A DNA stretch of 64,000 nucleotides from Cymodocea nodosa (lineage: Eukaryota; Streptophyta; Magnoliopsida; Alismatales; Cymodoceaceae). Made by a program: the position numbers and the translations under genes. The notes under the pieces were generated by a model. The model was not told the origin of the DNA. It saw only the letters and a program-made list of their open reading frames with translations, and did not search any database. The DNA is taken from assembly GCA_036874045.1 (NCBI GenBank), contig JAZBRI010000011.1, forward strand, positions 4,650,001 through 4,714,000. Direction: 5' to 3'. This document shows, in pieces, positions 9,299 to 20,566 of this stretch; the stretch's first letter is position 1, and every line of letters starts with the position of its first letter.

Positions 9299-11551
9299 AT
9301 GAGGAAGATGACACTTGAGTTTTGGGAAGATGATGCTGACACATCAGAATTTCTGAAAGAGTTAGAGGAATGGCACACACGATAGAAGATCAGGAATACA
9401 ACAAGAGAAAAAGAGCTACAGAAGGTAGAATCAGAACTTTTCAACTTCAAAAGAGATTTAGTAGATTTAGGTATACAAATACCTCAAATAATGGAAACAA
9501 GAATAAATGTTGCAACGAAAATTGCAGTTAGCAAAGAAAGAAAAATAAGGCCAAACAACAAAGTTGCCCTAGAATTAATCCAACGTAAGTCCCGGCTCTG
9601 GTTCAAAAGACGAATCTGTAGACGAGCTAAATGGGCGATCTGGGAGCAAGAAAGGAAAGAAAATGAAGAAGAGGCAACTGAAGGACAAGATGCGCCGACT
9701 ATTGAAAGACCTGTTCCTAAGGAACAACAATCAGAACCTCTAGTTTAGCCAATAGAGCCATTGCCACGAGTAGCATTTGCTTGGCCGAGAACTGATGAAG
9801 AAGAGAAAGAGTTTACTAGCTTGGTCAAAACAGCAAGAGACCAAGGTGATGAAGAAAGTATAGCTATAGTTAAGGCACATATTTTATATGATGGCATTAA
9901 AAGAAGAAGGGTAGAAGAAAAGTTGAGGGCCTAGTACAAAATTAAAGTGGAACAACATCAAGAAGCTACTACCAGAACTGTTGTCAGATTTGTTGCAAAA
10001 GAAGTTGAAGTTGGTTCTTCGAGACCAGCAATTATTGGAAAAATTAAACAGGAAGAGCCAATACCTGTGGCTCAAATGCGTGTAGAGCCTTTATTTTTAG
10101 ATTTAATCTCAGATGAAGAAGAGAAAGACCAAGCACAATTAATCACACGAAGGAAAGGAAAAGAGATAGTGCCTGAGTATCAAAAGGAGATTAAATCTGA
10201 GGTACCAATGCCAACAGGGCCTGTGGAGCCAATTTTTATAAACCTACTATCTGATTCTGAGGAGGAGTAGGAGTAGTAGCAGCAGGAGCAAAGAGAAGAA
10301 GAAGAATAGGCTGAAATTAATCTACAACCTGTACAAGAAGAAGAAACAGAAATTAAGGTAGAAACTGAATTGCCCGTGACTCCATCCCAATCTGCCACAG
10401 AATCAGAAAGAATAGTTATAGAGCAGATTGGTAGTCAGGAGGAAGAAGAAAGAACAGAAAATGAAAAAGAAGCTGAATGAAGCCATTTGGACAAAAATGA
10501 CTTTGCAGATTCCACTAAAGAGCAAGAAACTCTTCAGCAATTTATGGAAAGAATTCAAGACAAAGTGGAGAGTTCTGCCGGCTCACCACCACAGACAGAA
10601 GCAGAAGCAAAAATTTAGGAATCTGCAGAACATGTTCAAGTGCAGCCTATGGTAGAGGAAGATCAAGAACAAACCCCTCTAGAACAACAAAGGCACATTC
10701 CTGACCTGACTAAAACAACAGTTCTGAATGAAGTACATTTTTGTAGTCAGGAAGCTTATAATAAATATCAAGAGATTAGTGGTTATGATATTATATATAG
10801 TAGACCAGTAAATTAGGACGGAATGCAAGAAATCAAAGATTTATTTGAGTTCCAAGGTCTACTGAATTTTATTTCTCAAGAAAGAGGGCATGTAGTATAT
10901 GAGAATCTAATGCCCTGTTTTTATGCAAATTTGAGAGAGGAAGAAGGAAAATTAATTTCCAATGTGGAGGAAGCTAATGTACAGATAACACTAGAGCTTC
11001 TCCATAACATTTTTGGATTAAAGAATGATGGATAGAAAATTTTGGAAAGTACAACTGTCGTTGAATGGACAAAACAAGAAATCAAGGACAATTTGGCTAT
11101 CAATCTTGGTGTGCCTTTATTAAATAGACTAAAGCATTTAAATGGTAAAGCACACATGATAGCTAACATTTTATTTAAGAATGTCTATCAACGACAAGGC
11201 CATGACATATAATTGAGTCAATTTGTCAAATGGGCCATGTTTGCAGTTGTCAATAGAATTCCAATAAATTGGTCTGCAGTTTTTATCTCCAAGCTGAGAA
11301 CAGTAAAGAAGAAATTATTTTATGGAGATATGATTCCACTATTGATGGTGGATTGTATTGATTTCACAAAATGGGCATCAAAAAGGATCAAATTAAGAAC
11401 CATTTTAGTGAAAGAATACAGAAATTTTGTAGCTGCAGAAATAGCTGTACCTTCTAGAGGAATTACAAGAGCTGTAGAGAGAATTAATCAATTAGAACTT
11501 CAATTAGAAAAACTCTAGAAGGAAGTAGATGAACTTAGGAATAGAGACTAA
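9299..11551 (+). pseudogene. Envelope-like ORF of gypsy P (plant transposon protein type)
   Basis: One frame of 751 codons runs from ATG 9299 to TAA 11551 without any indel but with 13 internal stops: 11 TAG, 1 TGA and 1 TAA. The N-terminal part is basic (about 9490-9660), the middle is acidic and Glu/Gln-rich (10080-10460), and the C-terminal third (10823-11518) is the recognisable domain: FYANLREEEGKLISNV, LLHNIFGL, HLNGKAHMIANI, VVNRIPINW, KKLFYGD, then a coiled-coil tail INQLELQLEKL. This matches the third ORF of Athila elements, annotated as envelope-like or putative plant transposon protein. I see no signal peptide or membrane segment, so a fusion function is not supported. Copy M is at 57343-55403 plus 41004-40712. 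Confidence 0.8.
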
Positions 11552-12504
11552 ATTGTATTGTTCGTCTACTTGTATAGAATTGTATGAAAATTGTATGATG
11601 TACTTGTAATGTAAATTGATTCATATTAATGAATATAAATTTTTCAGATGTACTTTTCATACGTATTTTGAATGTGAAATGAATGGAAATTTATTGAATG
11701 TTATATAATTTGTGGAACATTATGAATGAATGTTTAACAGATTTACAATTTGCTGAATGACAGGATAGATGCTTGAAAATTTCTACATGTTGCAAGACAA
11801 AATGTAAATTCTACATAACATAAAATGACCTGCAAGTTAAATATTTATATAATGTTCAGATTTAAATGAATTTTGATTAGAATGATGCATTAATGACATA
11901 GATTTAACTTTATTTCAGTTAGTAGAATGAAGAAATTTTTTTTTATAAACAGAGAGGTACTTACGAGGAGTAAACTTAGAAGTTGCTAAGTGTAAACCCA
12001 ATGAAGTAAGTTCGTTGAGTTAAACGTAACTCCACGAGGTCAATAATATAATATAAGGTCACTCCATTGAGTTATCTGTAACTCAACGAAGTTAGTCCGT
12101 GGAGTTAGCAATAGTAACTGACATTATTCTGTTGAGTTATCTGTAACTCAACGAGGTTAGTTCGTGGATTAAGCAGAATTGTTATTCTTTTAACCACGAA
12201 CGAAACTTCGTCGGTTTAGCGGTTACCAAAATTTGAAATTAATAGTGGTACACGTACCCATAAAAATAGGAACCATGCTGCACGTTGCAAGACACGTTCT
12301 TGCAACGAGATTTATTCACTTTATGAATGTGCATTATATATAGAACATAATGTTATTTACGAGTTACCAGTACTTTTAAAAGTAAGAAGGAAAGCGTTGG
12401 AGGAACTGGAAGGAGAAGTAGCTGATTCGACTTCATCCGTCAACAAATATTTACTGAATGGAAAGCTTCAAACTGGTATGTAATTAATCTTCTGTTATTT
12501 ATTT
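11552..12504. promoter_or_regulatory. Spacer between env-like and gag ORFs with candidate internal promoter
   Basis: After an AT-rich 3' untranslated stretch (11552-11990) there are three GTTGAGTTA/TAACTC pairs (12009-12170). CACG motifs and a TATATATAG box (12335-12343) follow, then a leader with CTGGTATGTAAT (about 12474-12485) resembling a plant 5' splice site. The gag ATG follows at 12505. No LTR, primer binding site or other ORF is visible. It could be a genuine internal promoter, or the remains of a second element's leader whose LTR has been deleted. Confidence 0.5.
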
Positions 12505-12947
12505 ATGAGCACATGGACTCGTTCTCTAAGCACTAAACGATTAGTAAGAACACCTACCTAGGAATTTTCAACATAGAGGCACACTGAAACATTTTCTGAA
12601 TTGGACCTTAACGAAATTCTTTAGGGTGTAGCTAACCTTTCTTTAAAAGAGAACGTTGAGATGGCTACTCTAGTAGAAAAATCATTAGGAGAAATTCTGT
12701 ATCCTGAATTAGTTGATGAACCTTCATGTATTCGATTGCCAAACTTTGAGGGAGATAGGTTTGAACTGAAATCTAATTATATTAGTCAATTGCCACATTT
12801 TCATGGATTAGAAAGAGAGGATGCCTATTATTTCCTTAGAGAATTTAATGAAGTTTGTCAAATGATGAAAATGCCGAACATGAGTATAGATGCTATTAAA
12901 CTTAGATATATCCCTTTTTCTTTAAAAGACATAGCTAAGAGATGGTT

Positions 12948-12952
12948 ATATA
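12948..12952. repeat. Target-site duplication ATATA (solo LTR)
   Basis: ATATA precedes TGTTGAGC at 12953 and follows GAACA at 14489-14493. Removing the insert and one copy rejoins the gag frame exactly. Confidence 0.88.
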
Positions 12953-14488
12953 TGTTGAGCTACATTTTTAGCTCAAGCTTTACTGCAAGTGCACAGTTCT
13001 TTTGGTGTACATGGCAAATACAGGTCATTCTTCCACAAGGATTGTGTTTATGACTTAATCAACTATTACTCAACTTGTTCTTCAAGCTCTTAGGTATACT
13101 TCAGTAAATTAATGACATGTGAATGTAGAATAATCAAAGTTAACACAAGCTCACAAATCATGCAATTTCAAGGCAATTTGTAGTTGAAAATGGTGATGTG
13201 AACAATTTCTTTACTTGTAAATCTATCAACTCATTCAATTATAACATGCACACAAGTTCCACGTGATTTCAGAAGTGATATCAATGCATCAATATTAAGG
13301 AAAGAAAAATAAAACAACAAGGTTCAATAGAGTATACTACTCTATTCTAATTTATACTAAATGCATGCAACTATGCTATTTGCTAATCTAGCTAAACTAT
13401 ACTATATTACTTGCATTAGAAATTCTTTTTGGAGATTGATTAGGACAAAATGTGATCAATATAAGATATAACAAACTCAATTAACTACTGAAATTAAAAT
13501 TAACAACTAGATATAAGTGATAGGTTCTTCATTCAAATGAACATCAACACTTATTTTCTTCTTCTTTCAATTCACACCTTCTTCTCAAATGCGCCAAGCC
13601 ACCATTGATGAGTGTCATTCACTCGTGTGAAAGCCTCACCAACAGCCCCAACAATACACGTGAATAGAGGATGCAAATTAGAAGTTGAAAAGAAGAATTA
13701 AACATTCATATACATTCATTGAACTCTATCTAGCTAAGAAGACATATAATTGAGATGTTCACCACCATTTCTCATCAATTCTTCCTTCTACACAAGAAAA
13801 TAATAAACTCTAAGAGTTGTCACTACCTTAGGAGCTTCTTATCTTCTTCTCTAGAGCTTTGAATTCAATGGAACTTGGCAGCAAATCCACCTCCAAGCTT
13901 GGACGTCTTCTCCTTAGCCCTTGGAATGGTGAATAGCATGAATGGATGGTCTCTCTTTGGAAGCACAAGCCTCACCTCCAAGCTTCTTCTCCTCCTTCTT
14001 TCTCTCATTGGAAACACCAAGTTGTTGGCCGAAATTCCTCTCCCCTTGTATTTATGTTGTTTTGTCTTCTCTCTCTTTGATGTGGCACCTTGGTTTTATC
14101 ACCAAGCCAATAAGATGCCATAGATCTAGGAGGGCCAATAAGGTGTTGGCATGTCCTCTTTTTTAAAGTTTAGTCCACCAACTTTTGATTCTTTACATCT
14201 TCTTTGGTCTTTTGCATTAAGCTCCTCCCATATATATGTTACCTACAATTAATGGAAGTTGAACTCCAAGAGACGTTAGCCAACATAGGACATGCAAAAT
14301 AAATCAATGTGTTCCATGTAAAATTATATCCAATGGGGGATGCACTTGTTAATTAAATTTCTATATTGCACTATATTTCAAGACTTATATTACCCATAAT
14401 TAATATCATTTATCCATCATAGATATATAATATCATGCAAAATTACTTATAAAATTTATTAAAAATGGGCAAAATTAAAGCTTGAACA
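12953..14488 (-). mobile_element. Solo LTR of another LTR-retrotransposon inside gag
   Basis: It is a 1536-bp insert with TG...CA ends and the ATATA duplication. On the minus strand it starts TGTTCAAGCTTTAAT and ends GCTCAACA. It is assigned to the minus strand because it carries the GTGCACTTGCAGT U5 box (12968-13040 on plus), which lies near the 3' end of the sense gypsy LTRs. A minus-strand TAAATACAAGG box is near 14046-14056. It contains no pol sequence; short open frames inside (for example 13875-14123) look accidental. The rest resembles none of the other LTR families here. Confidence 0.8.
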
Positions 14489-15388
14489 ATATACTCTTTT
14501 GCTTGATTCAATTTCTGCATGGACTGAATTTTGCTCTATTTTTCTGGAAAAATATTATCCAACACATCAAATGATTAAAAAAAAAAAAAAAATATTAATG
14601 TGTAGTCAAAAACAGGGTGAATCATTTTGGAAATATTTTGAAAGATTTAAAGATTTACTAACTCAATGTCTACATCATGCAATGAGTAAAGCACAATTAA
14701 TAGGTATGATTTATGAAGGCATAGATGTTTCAACGAAATCTTTATTAGAATCTACTTGTCAAAATGGATTTTTGAAACTATGTAGTAAAGAAGCATGGGC
14801 ATATTTAGAAAACTTTGCAAAAAGAATTGCATAGTGGGAAAATTCAGCTAAAGTTATTGCAGATAAAAGAATATTGCCAAGAGGAATGCATGAAATAGAT
14901 TCAAGTACTATGCTTGAAGTGAAATTAACTGAATTAACAAAGAAAATAGAAGAGTTATCATTAAATCAAAAGCTAGCAGAAAAGAATGCAAACATTAATG
15001 ATTTAGATATTATTTATGCTAAAAACCAAAAAGATAACTTTGGAAATTCTTATAATCCTAATTGGAGAAATCACCTGAATTTATCTTGGAGAAACAACAA
15101 ATTCTAGGGAGGAGAAAATGTAAATGAGAAGAATATAAGTTATGAAGCATTACTAGAACAAGGATCTAGAATAGAGAAATTAGAAAAGATAATCCAATAA
15201 TTAAACAATCATCTAGATTTTATATTTGAAATGCTGCAATTCAAAATCAAAATAGAAATATACCACTTAGACAGAAGGAATCAATGGAAGTTAGACCTAT
15301 TGGAGGATTGCCAATGCAAGTAGTACCTAACCTTGTCAATAGAACTGTTAATGAAATTGATACCTCTTCTGGGAGGGTAGCTGAATGA

Positions 15389-15577
15389 AGCAGCATATCT
15401 GAAGCAACTATCTGTATATATATGTTTTTTTTTTTATAGTTAATAGTTTCGTAGAGTTAGTCCTTAACTCAATGAACTTAGTCTGTTGAGTTATGCCTTA
15501 ATTCCACGAGGGTGTGTAGTAGTTATGTTAATTTTTGTCTCTATTAAATTTTTGTGTGTGTTATATAGAATCAACAA
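15389..15577. promoter_or_regulatory. Leader of F-box ORF with GTTGAGTTA cluster
   Basis: TATATATATG and a T run (15415-15436) are followed by GAGTTAGTCCTTAACTCAA and GTTGAGTTATGCCTTAA units (15453-15505). A TATATAG stands only 16 bases before the ATG, too close to act as a TATA box. The motif cluster resembles those before the envelope-like and gag ORFs. Confidence 0.45.
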
Positions 15578-16714
15578 ATGGAATTGATGCAATTACCATT
15601 GGATGCACTAAGGGAAGTACTGAGTAACCTGTCAGCTAAAGATTTGTGTAGGCTGTGTTGTGTATCAAAGGAAATTAAAGATTGTATTGAAGAAAGATAT
15701 TTTCAAGGACTACAAGCTACAAAAATGACTAAGATTAGAGATGGATTCATATGGAGGTTATTTAATCGTAGTTCAATTAACCATGAATATCTGCCTATGG
15801 AAGAAACTATTGGAATTCCACCCAATACATTAGAAGGAATAGATCATATTATGGGGATAGATGAAGGATTAATCATATATAGGATGAGACCAAGGTATGC
15901 AAGTCTATTACCTGATATTTTGATAAGAAATCCTATAACAAGAGAAGAATGGTATATAGGAAGACCTAATAGATATGAAGTACCAACTGTAAATTGTGGG
16001 TCGGCTTTAATATTTTTTGATAAAAATTCGACCATTCCTAAAAAATTATATTATTGGAGACCTATAGGAAATTAGGGTGAAGATTTATGCTTAAGTGTGT
16101 ATAATTTTCTGAATAGATCTTGGACTGAAAATATTATGATATATCTAGGACAGAAATCATTAATTAACAGCATGCATGTCATACTTGATGGATATATATA
16201 TCTTGTCACAGATATATCAATAGCATTTGGATATGATTTATACATAGTGAGCATAGACAGTTATGATGATTTTATAGAAATATTACCTATACCGAGTGAT
16301 ATAGCTAAACCACCATCTGCAGAATTTGATAAAATTTAAATAGGAATGTGGCATAATGAATATGATGATCCTACTTTATGTCTGATAAGATGGTGGGATG
16401 AATTGATGAAATTTCAAATATGGATTATGAAAGACATAAATGAATGAAAGTGGGAAGAGGAATATATTGAAATAGATGTAGAAATAAAAACTACTACATT
16501 ACCCTGGAACCGAAAAGGATCCCTTTCTGCATTTCATATCATTAATGGTAATACACTTGCATTTGGAATTTATAATATATTACACGATTACAAATTAAGA
16601 AGGAACAAGAACTTCATTAAAATAGAATTAATAGCAAGAAGAATTATGCCTAAAAAGTTTGCTTGGACTCACACGTTTATTCCATTTGTTTCTACTTTTC
16701 AATCATGTTCTTAA
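15578..16714 (+). pseudogene. F-box protein-like ORF carried inside the retrotransposon
   Basis: One frame of 379 codons from ATG 15578 to TAA 16712-16714 has three internal stops (TAG 16073, TAA 16337, TGA 16445) and no frameshift. Residues 5-45 read as an F-box: LPLDALREVLSNLSAKDL, then CRLCCVSKEIKDCI. The rest fits the plant F-box associated region: DILIRNPITREEWYIG, LCLIRWWDELMKFQIWIMKD, GNTLAFGIYNI and a final FAWTHTFIPFVST. F-box proteins bind SKP1 and recruit substrates to SCF ubiquitin ligases. It lies on the same strand between gag and the 3' untranslated region of the element. Capture of a host gene is my inference; independent host origin followed by element insertion is the alternative, but no element border is visible between it and gag. 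Confidence 0.75.
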
Positions 16715-18456
16715 GTTGTGATTTTGTGTGTTTAATGTTGTGTGTTTTCTGCATTTACTTTTAAAAAAATTTTAGTTTTAGTTTATTTTATAAAAAAAAG
16801 AAAAAAAAAAAAACAAAATATCAATCCAGTTTGTTGGTATCTGTTCTGGGAAACCAACTGGCTTACTTGTGAGCCACCAAAGGCATAGGAGCCTAGGTTC
16901 CACACAAGACAATGATTTATCAATATCTGTTAAATGTTATTTTGTTATATATTTTGCTTTTATCTGTGAATGAAAAGTTTTTCAAAATCAAAAATCGGAA
17001 TATGCAAAAGGAGATACAAACGAAACAAGATATGTAACTGATTACTTATCCTAAATTTAGATTTAAACTCATTCATTGAGTTAGATGCTAAATCAATGAA
17101 ACTGTATTCATACTTGCTACAATTACTGTATTTATTGTCAAATCTTTTATATTGAGGACAATGCAAAATGTAGGTATGGGAGGAGGTAATTAAAGTGACA
17201 GCCATGCAAATTTGTTAACTAAAGGAATTAAAATGGTACTGCAAAGTTTTGTGGAAAGTGAAAATTTTAATGAACTTGCTGTAACTATCTGATAATTGAG
17301 ATTGTAAATTTTTTTATAAACTATAACTACTTGAATGTCATATTTAGAAGGCTATATAAGATGCTATAGAATTTACTATTTATGCAAATCTAGATATAGT
17401 ATCTTATGTTTTTTCTAAATTTCATGAGTTTAACAGTTTCACGATTTTAAAATGAAATCAGAATGCTTAATGAAAAAAAAAAATTATCTGAAGTCCTAAA
17501 GGAGCTGAAATGTGAGTTCTAGATTAAATGAAACACATATGATTAAAGATACATTTAATTTAATTGATTAAACTTGTAGAATGATTTATGTGTAGTTCTT
17601 ATTAAACTACAGAAAAGGTATGAGCTTATTGTTATGGATTCATATTTACAGTAAATGATAGAAGCAGGATTATATGAGATTGGTGTTTTATTGCATCTGT
17701 ATTAATGAAATACATACATATATAGTATGTGCTTAATGTTTTGTTTTGTTTTGTTTTGTGAAAAAAAAGAAAAGAGAAAAAAAAGAAAAAGAAAAAAGAA
17801 ATTTTGAGAGTTTATTGACTTGTTTGATCACGAGCCTTTTGTACTTGAGCAGATAGGTATGCAAGGATAGTTGACCTGAAAAAGGACTCTTGAAATCTGG
17901 CAACCTAAGATCTTGATCAGATCTGGGATTGTTGACTGAAAGCTCATTACATGGGTACATTAGAAAGCTCTTATATGATTCAAGCTTGTCAAATTAACTT
18001 TTAAAGTACAAAAAAAAAAAAAATTTAAATACATATACTGTTCTAAAAAGATACAAGTGTTTTGTGAAATACAGATATCTTATGAATCAAGTATATTTTC
18101 TGTTATCTAGAATTGCTGAAATATGAATCTAAGAATAGATTTTTTAAAGTTGTTTAATGGAGAGACAATTCTTTATTCTACTTGTCTTAATCATATTGAA
18201 TTGGATTGTACTTTGATTCGTATGTTGTTGAAATTTCTTCTAGAAATCTTATTGGAAAATTCAGGATGACAGATGATGAAAAGAAGAACAAACGATAATA
18301 TAATTAATACCTATGTGATGATAATATACTTTGTATGTAATTTGCATATATTCTAAGTATATTTGTAGGTTGAAGAGGAGAAAAAAATATTACAGAAACA
18401 TACAGAATATCTATATGATAATACTAGTTCTTATGCTGAATAGAAGAAAAAAGGGG
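16715..18456 (+). other. 3' untranslated region of the F-box/gag-bearing element
   Basis: No ORF worth calling. It contains A-rich runs (16790-16813), a TTGAGGACAATGCAAAATG block with a GGTATGGGAGGAGG tract (17153-17191) of the kind found upstream of the 3' LTR in Athila-like elements, GA-rich low complexity (17762-17800), and a purine tract GAAGAAAAAAGGGG (18443-18456) directly before the next LTR, a good polypurine primer candidate. Confidence 0.6.
18443..18456 (+). promoter_or_regulatory. Polypurine tract before LTR at 18457
   Basis: GAAGAAAAAAGGGG ends exactly where the LTR homology begins (TATTTAGAATG, with the canonical TG changed to TA). It would prime plus-strand cDNA synthesis. It differs from the tract before 20684. 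Confidence 0.6.
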
Positions 18457-20566
18457 TATTTAGAATGAAAAAGTGCATATTATTAACGGTTAAATGATGG
18501 TTAATTGCATAATATTTAGCTTATCATATGAGAATTAAGCCATTATGTTATAATTGCATTGTTATATGCTTTAATTGAAGAATCTACTTAATTTTGAGGA
18601 ATTAATGTCAATTTAGTACATTTTTGAACTATCGGTAAGTTGCAGGCTGTGAAATTCTTAAGTTTCCAAATTTTTTGATATTTCAGACAGTTATGTTTAA
18701 TAGACCGAATATGTTGGATAGTTATGTTTATATTGCCGAACAGTTATGTTTTGAAAGAATATTTTATTATTTCTAGAAGTACATGTGTCGAAACCATAAT
18801 GCATGACTTAAGTGAACTTTCGGTGAGTTATCTCTAACTATCCGAAATTGTAGTTGAGCATTGGATAGTTAGACCTGTAACTCTTCGAAATGGGTATTTT
18901 ATTATTAAACTGCTGCTGACACGTGTCGAGATCTGGTAGATTTACTTGAGTTATATATCGGTGAGTTAGCTGTAACTATCCGAAATGCACCTAAGCATCG
19001 GATAGTTAAATTTATGCACGTGTTGAATTTAAGTGCTTTAGTATATCACGTGAGATGCACATGTTTAACTCGTTAAGTTAGCATAATTGTACACGTTGAG
19101 TTACATGAATACACACTAAGGTAATGCGTTATGTTAGTGGCTTATTTCTTCAATGCACGTGTTTTATAGTTAAATCAACTAAGAAAGTTTGTTGAGTTAT
19201 CTGTAACTCCATGGACTATTTATTTTCTAATATGCTACTGTAGCGGTTGCAGAAACAAGACAGTTGGAAGAAAAACAACGATTACATGTATTGCGTAGGG
19301 AGAAGAAATCATCGCTGTTGATATGAATGAAGGAAATCCCACCAATCATTCAAGCAGAAGCAGTTACTACTGAAGAAATATAAAAGAAAAGAAGAAAAAG
19401 AAGTGTGTGTGTGATCGATGGACGGCTAGTGTATATAGAGGAGGAGTATTGAGCTTTCTACAGATAGTATCGGCGATTCTCCGAAGCATCACACCAACCA
19501 CCGTTACCACCACCATATCCACCATAATCACCAACCATCGGAGGTCTGTGAGAATACTTTCTTGATGTCGGGTCGATTCTGAGCCAAACACAGTGCTTGA
19601 CAACCACTGTGAGGAGTGCTCGCGTCGCGGGAAGGGAAGCCATTTTCACTAAGCGTCGACTCATATTTCAGGAGATCGTAAAGCTTTTAGCCTTGACTTC
19701 GGGTTGATGCCTGTATGCTGAAGAGTAGATTATCTTGCAATTCTGGACTCGCGATTCTATAGGGAGAGGAGACAGAATTGTAAGTGGTTTAATTTTCAAT
19801 GGTGTAATTGCGTTGCAAGTAGTGTCGGAAGTATTTACTATCGAGTGAGATTACTTTACATTTCACCTTTCGCCCCATTCCATTTTCATATTAAAACAAA
19901 AATACCAAAAACAATTTATCTATGTTTGTAGGTTGTATTTGAGTGTTGTATTGTTTGTGTTGTATTGTGGTTAATGTTATCTTCATCAGTGTTGTGATTG
20001 TTTTATGTTTGTTTTAGTTTTATAGTTTACTGAAATTGGTTTGTTCAAAAGACTTAAAGATTTTAATGGTTATTGTTTGAATTATCTAAATGTTAGTATT
20101 GCTTAATGATTAATCCAGTGTTTACTAACATTAAAGAGCTTAATTGATGTTATTTACAATCTGTGGAATCGCCCAATGGATGGCCAAATTCATCTGTAAA
20201 TAGTAGTATTAAAAAGAAAAGATAGGCTCGTGGAGTTAACTTAAGTCCACGAGGTTAGTCCGTTGAGTTAGCCATAACTCAACAAACTTTATCTGTTGAG
20301 TTAATTGTAATTCAACGGAGAGCTTATTGAATATATAAATTTGATTGTTAACAAACGGACAGTTCTGAACTTTTCAGTAATTCCCTATGGGATCGACCTG
20401 TACTTGCACACTGATACAATAGACACTGTGCACTTGCAGTTAAAATACAGATTGGAATTAATATCTAAATTGTATTAAAGGTTGTTTGTTTACTTCTAAA
20501 AGAAGGAATAGGCATAAAGATAAATTAACTAAGTAAAAACAGAAGTAACAAATCCAAGTTTTTCTA
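18457..20566 (+). mobile_element. Gypsy LTR (subtype Q) downstream of the F-box ORF
   Basis: A full-length plus-strand LTR. It has the conserved AGAATGAAAAAGTGCATATT start, GATAGTTA motifs, the CTTAACGAGTT/CACGTG block near 19020-19150, a TATA box at 19379-19386, and the GTGCACTTGCAG U5 box at 20430-20442. Its U3 resembles the M2 and N LTRs more than the 20684 LTR, which lacks the 19020-19150 block. It is therefore either the 3' LTR of a second element nested in P or the product of recombination between related elements. The 3' edge is approximate. Confidence 0.8.
19379..19386 (+). promoter_or_regulatory. TATA box of the 18457 LTR
   Basis: TATAAAAG sits in the same context (TGAAGAAATATAAAAGAAAA) as in the P LTRs. 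Confidence 0.65.

Larger units (their letters stand above)
12505..15388 (+). pseudogene. Gypsy gag capsid ORF, interrupted by a solo LTR
   Basis: Frame from ATG 12505, with a stronger match from MATLVEKSLGEI (12661). It reads as an Athila-type capsid: FELKSNYISQLPHFHGL, DAYYFLREFNEVCQMM, IKLRYIPFSLKDIAKRWLY, then, across the insert, AWTEFCSIFLEKYYP, ESFWKYFERFKDLL and GNSYNPNWRNH, ending in a short coiled coil and TGA 15386-15388. TAG stops occur at about 12559, 12568, 12610, 14832 and 15105, with a TAA near 15198 and a frameshift near 15225. A 16-base A run sits at 14577-14592. No CCHC knuckle follows, unlike typical Athila gag; the knuckle region of this family lies near the primer binding site instead (copies M2 and N). 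Confidence 0.85.

Noticed and set aside
9299-11551. Possible reassigned or systematically read-through TAG codons
   Set aside because: Sister copies show CAG or TGG at several of these positions and other frames in the window also carry TAA and TGA; cytosine deamination explains it more simply.
13875-14166. Two overlapping hydrophobic open frames in the 12953-14488 insert
   Set aside because: They are antisense to the LTR orientation, fall in CT-rich leader sequence and have no recognisable domain.
16400-16720. F-box ORF as an intact host gene
   Set aside because: Three internal stops, no introns or separate promoter context, and retroelement sequence on both sides on the same strand.
17733-17960. 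Minus-strand open frame with Lys/Phe-rich ends
   Set aside because: It is generated by an AAAG-type low-complexity tract in the element's 3' untranslated region.
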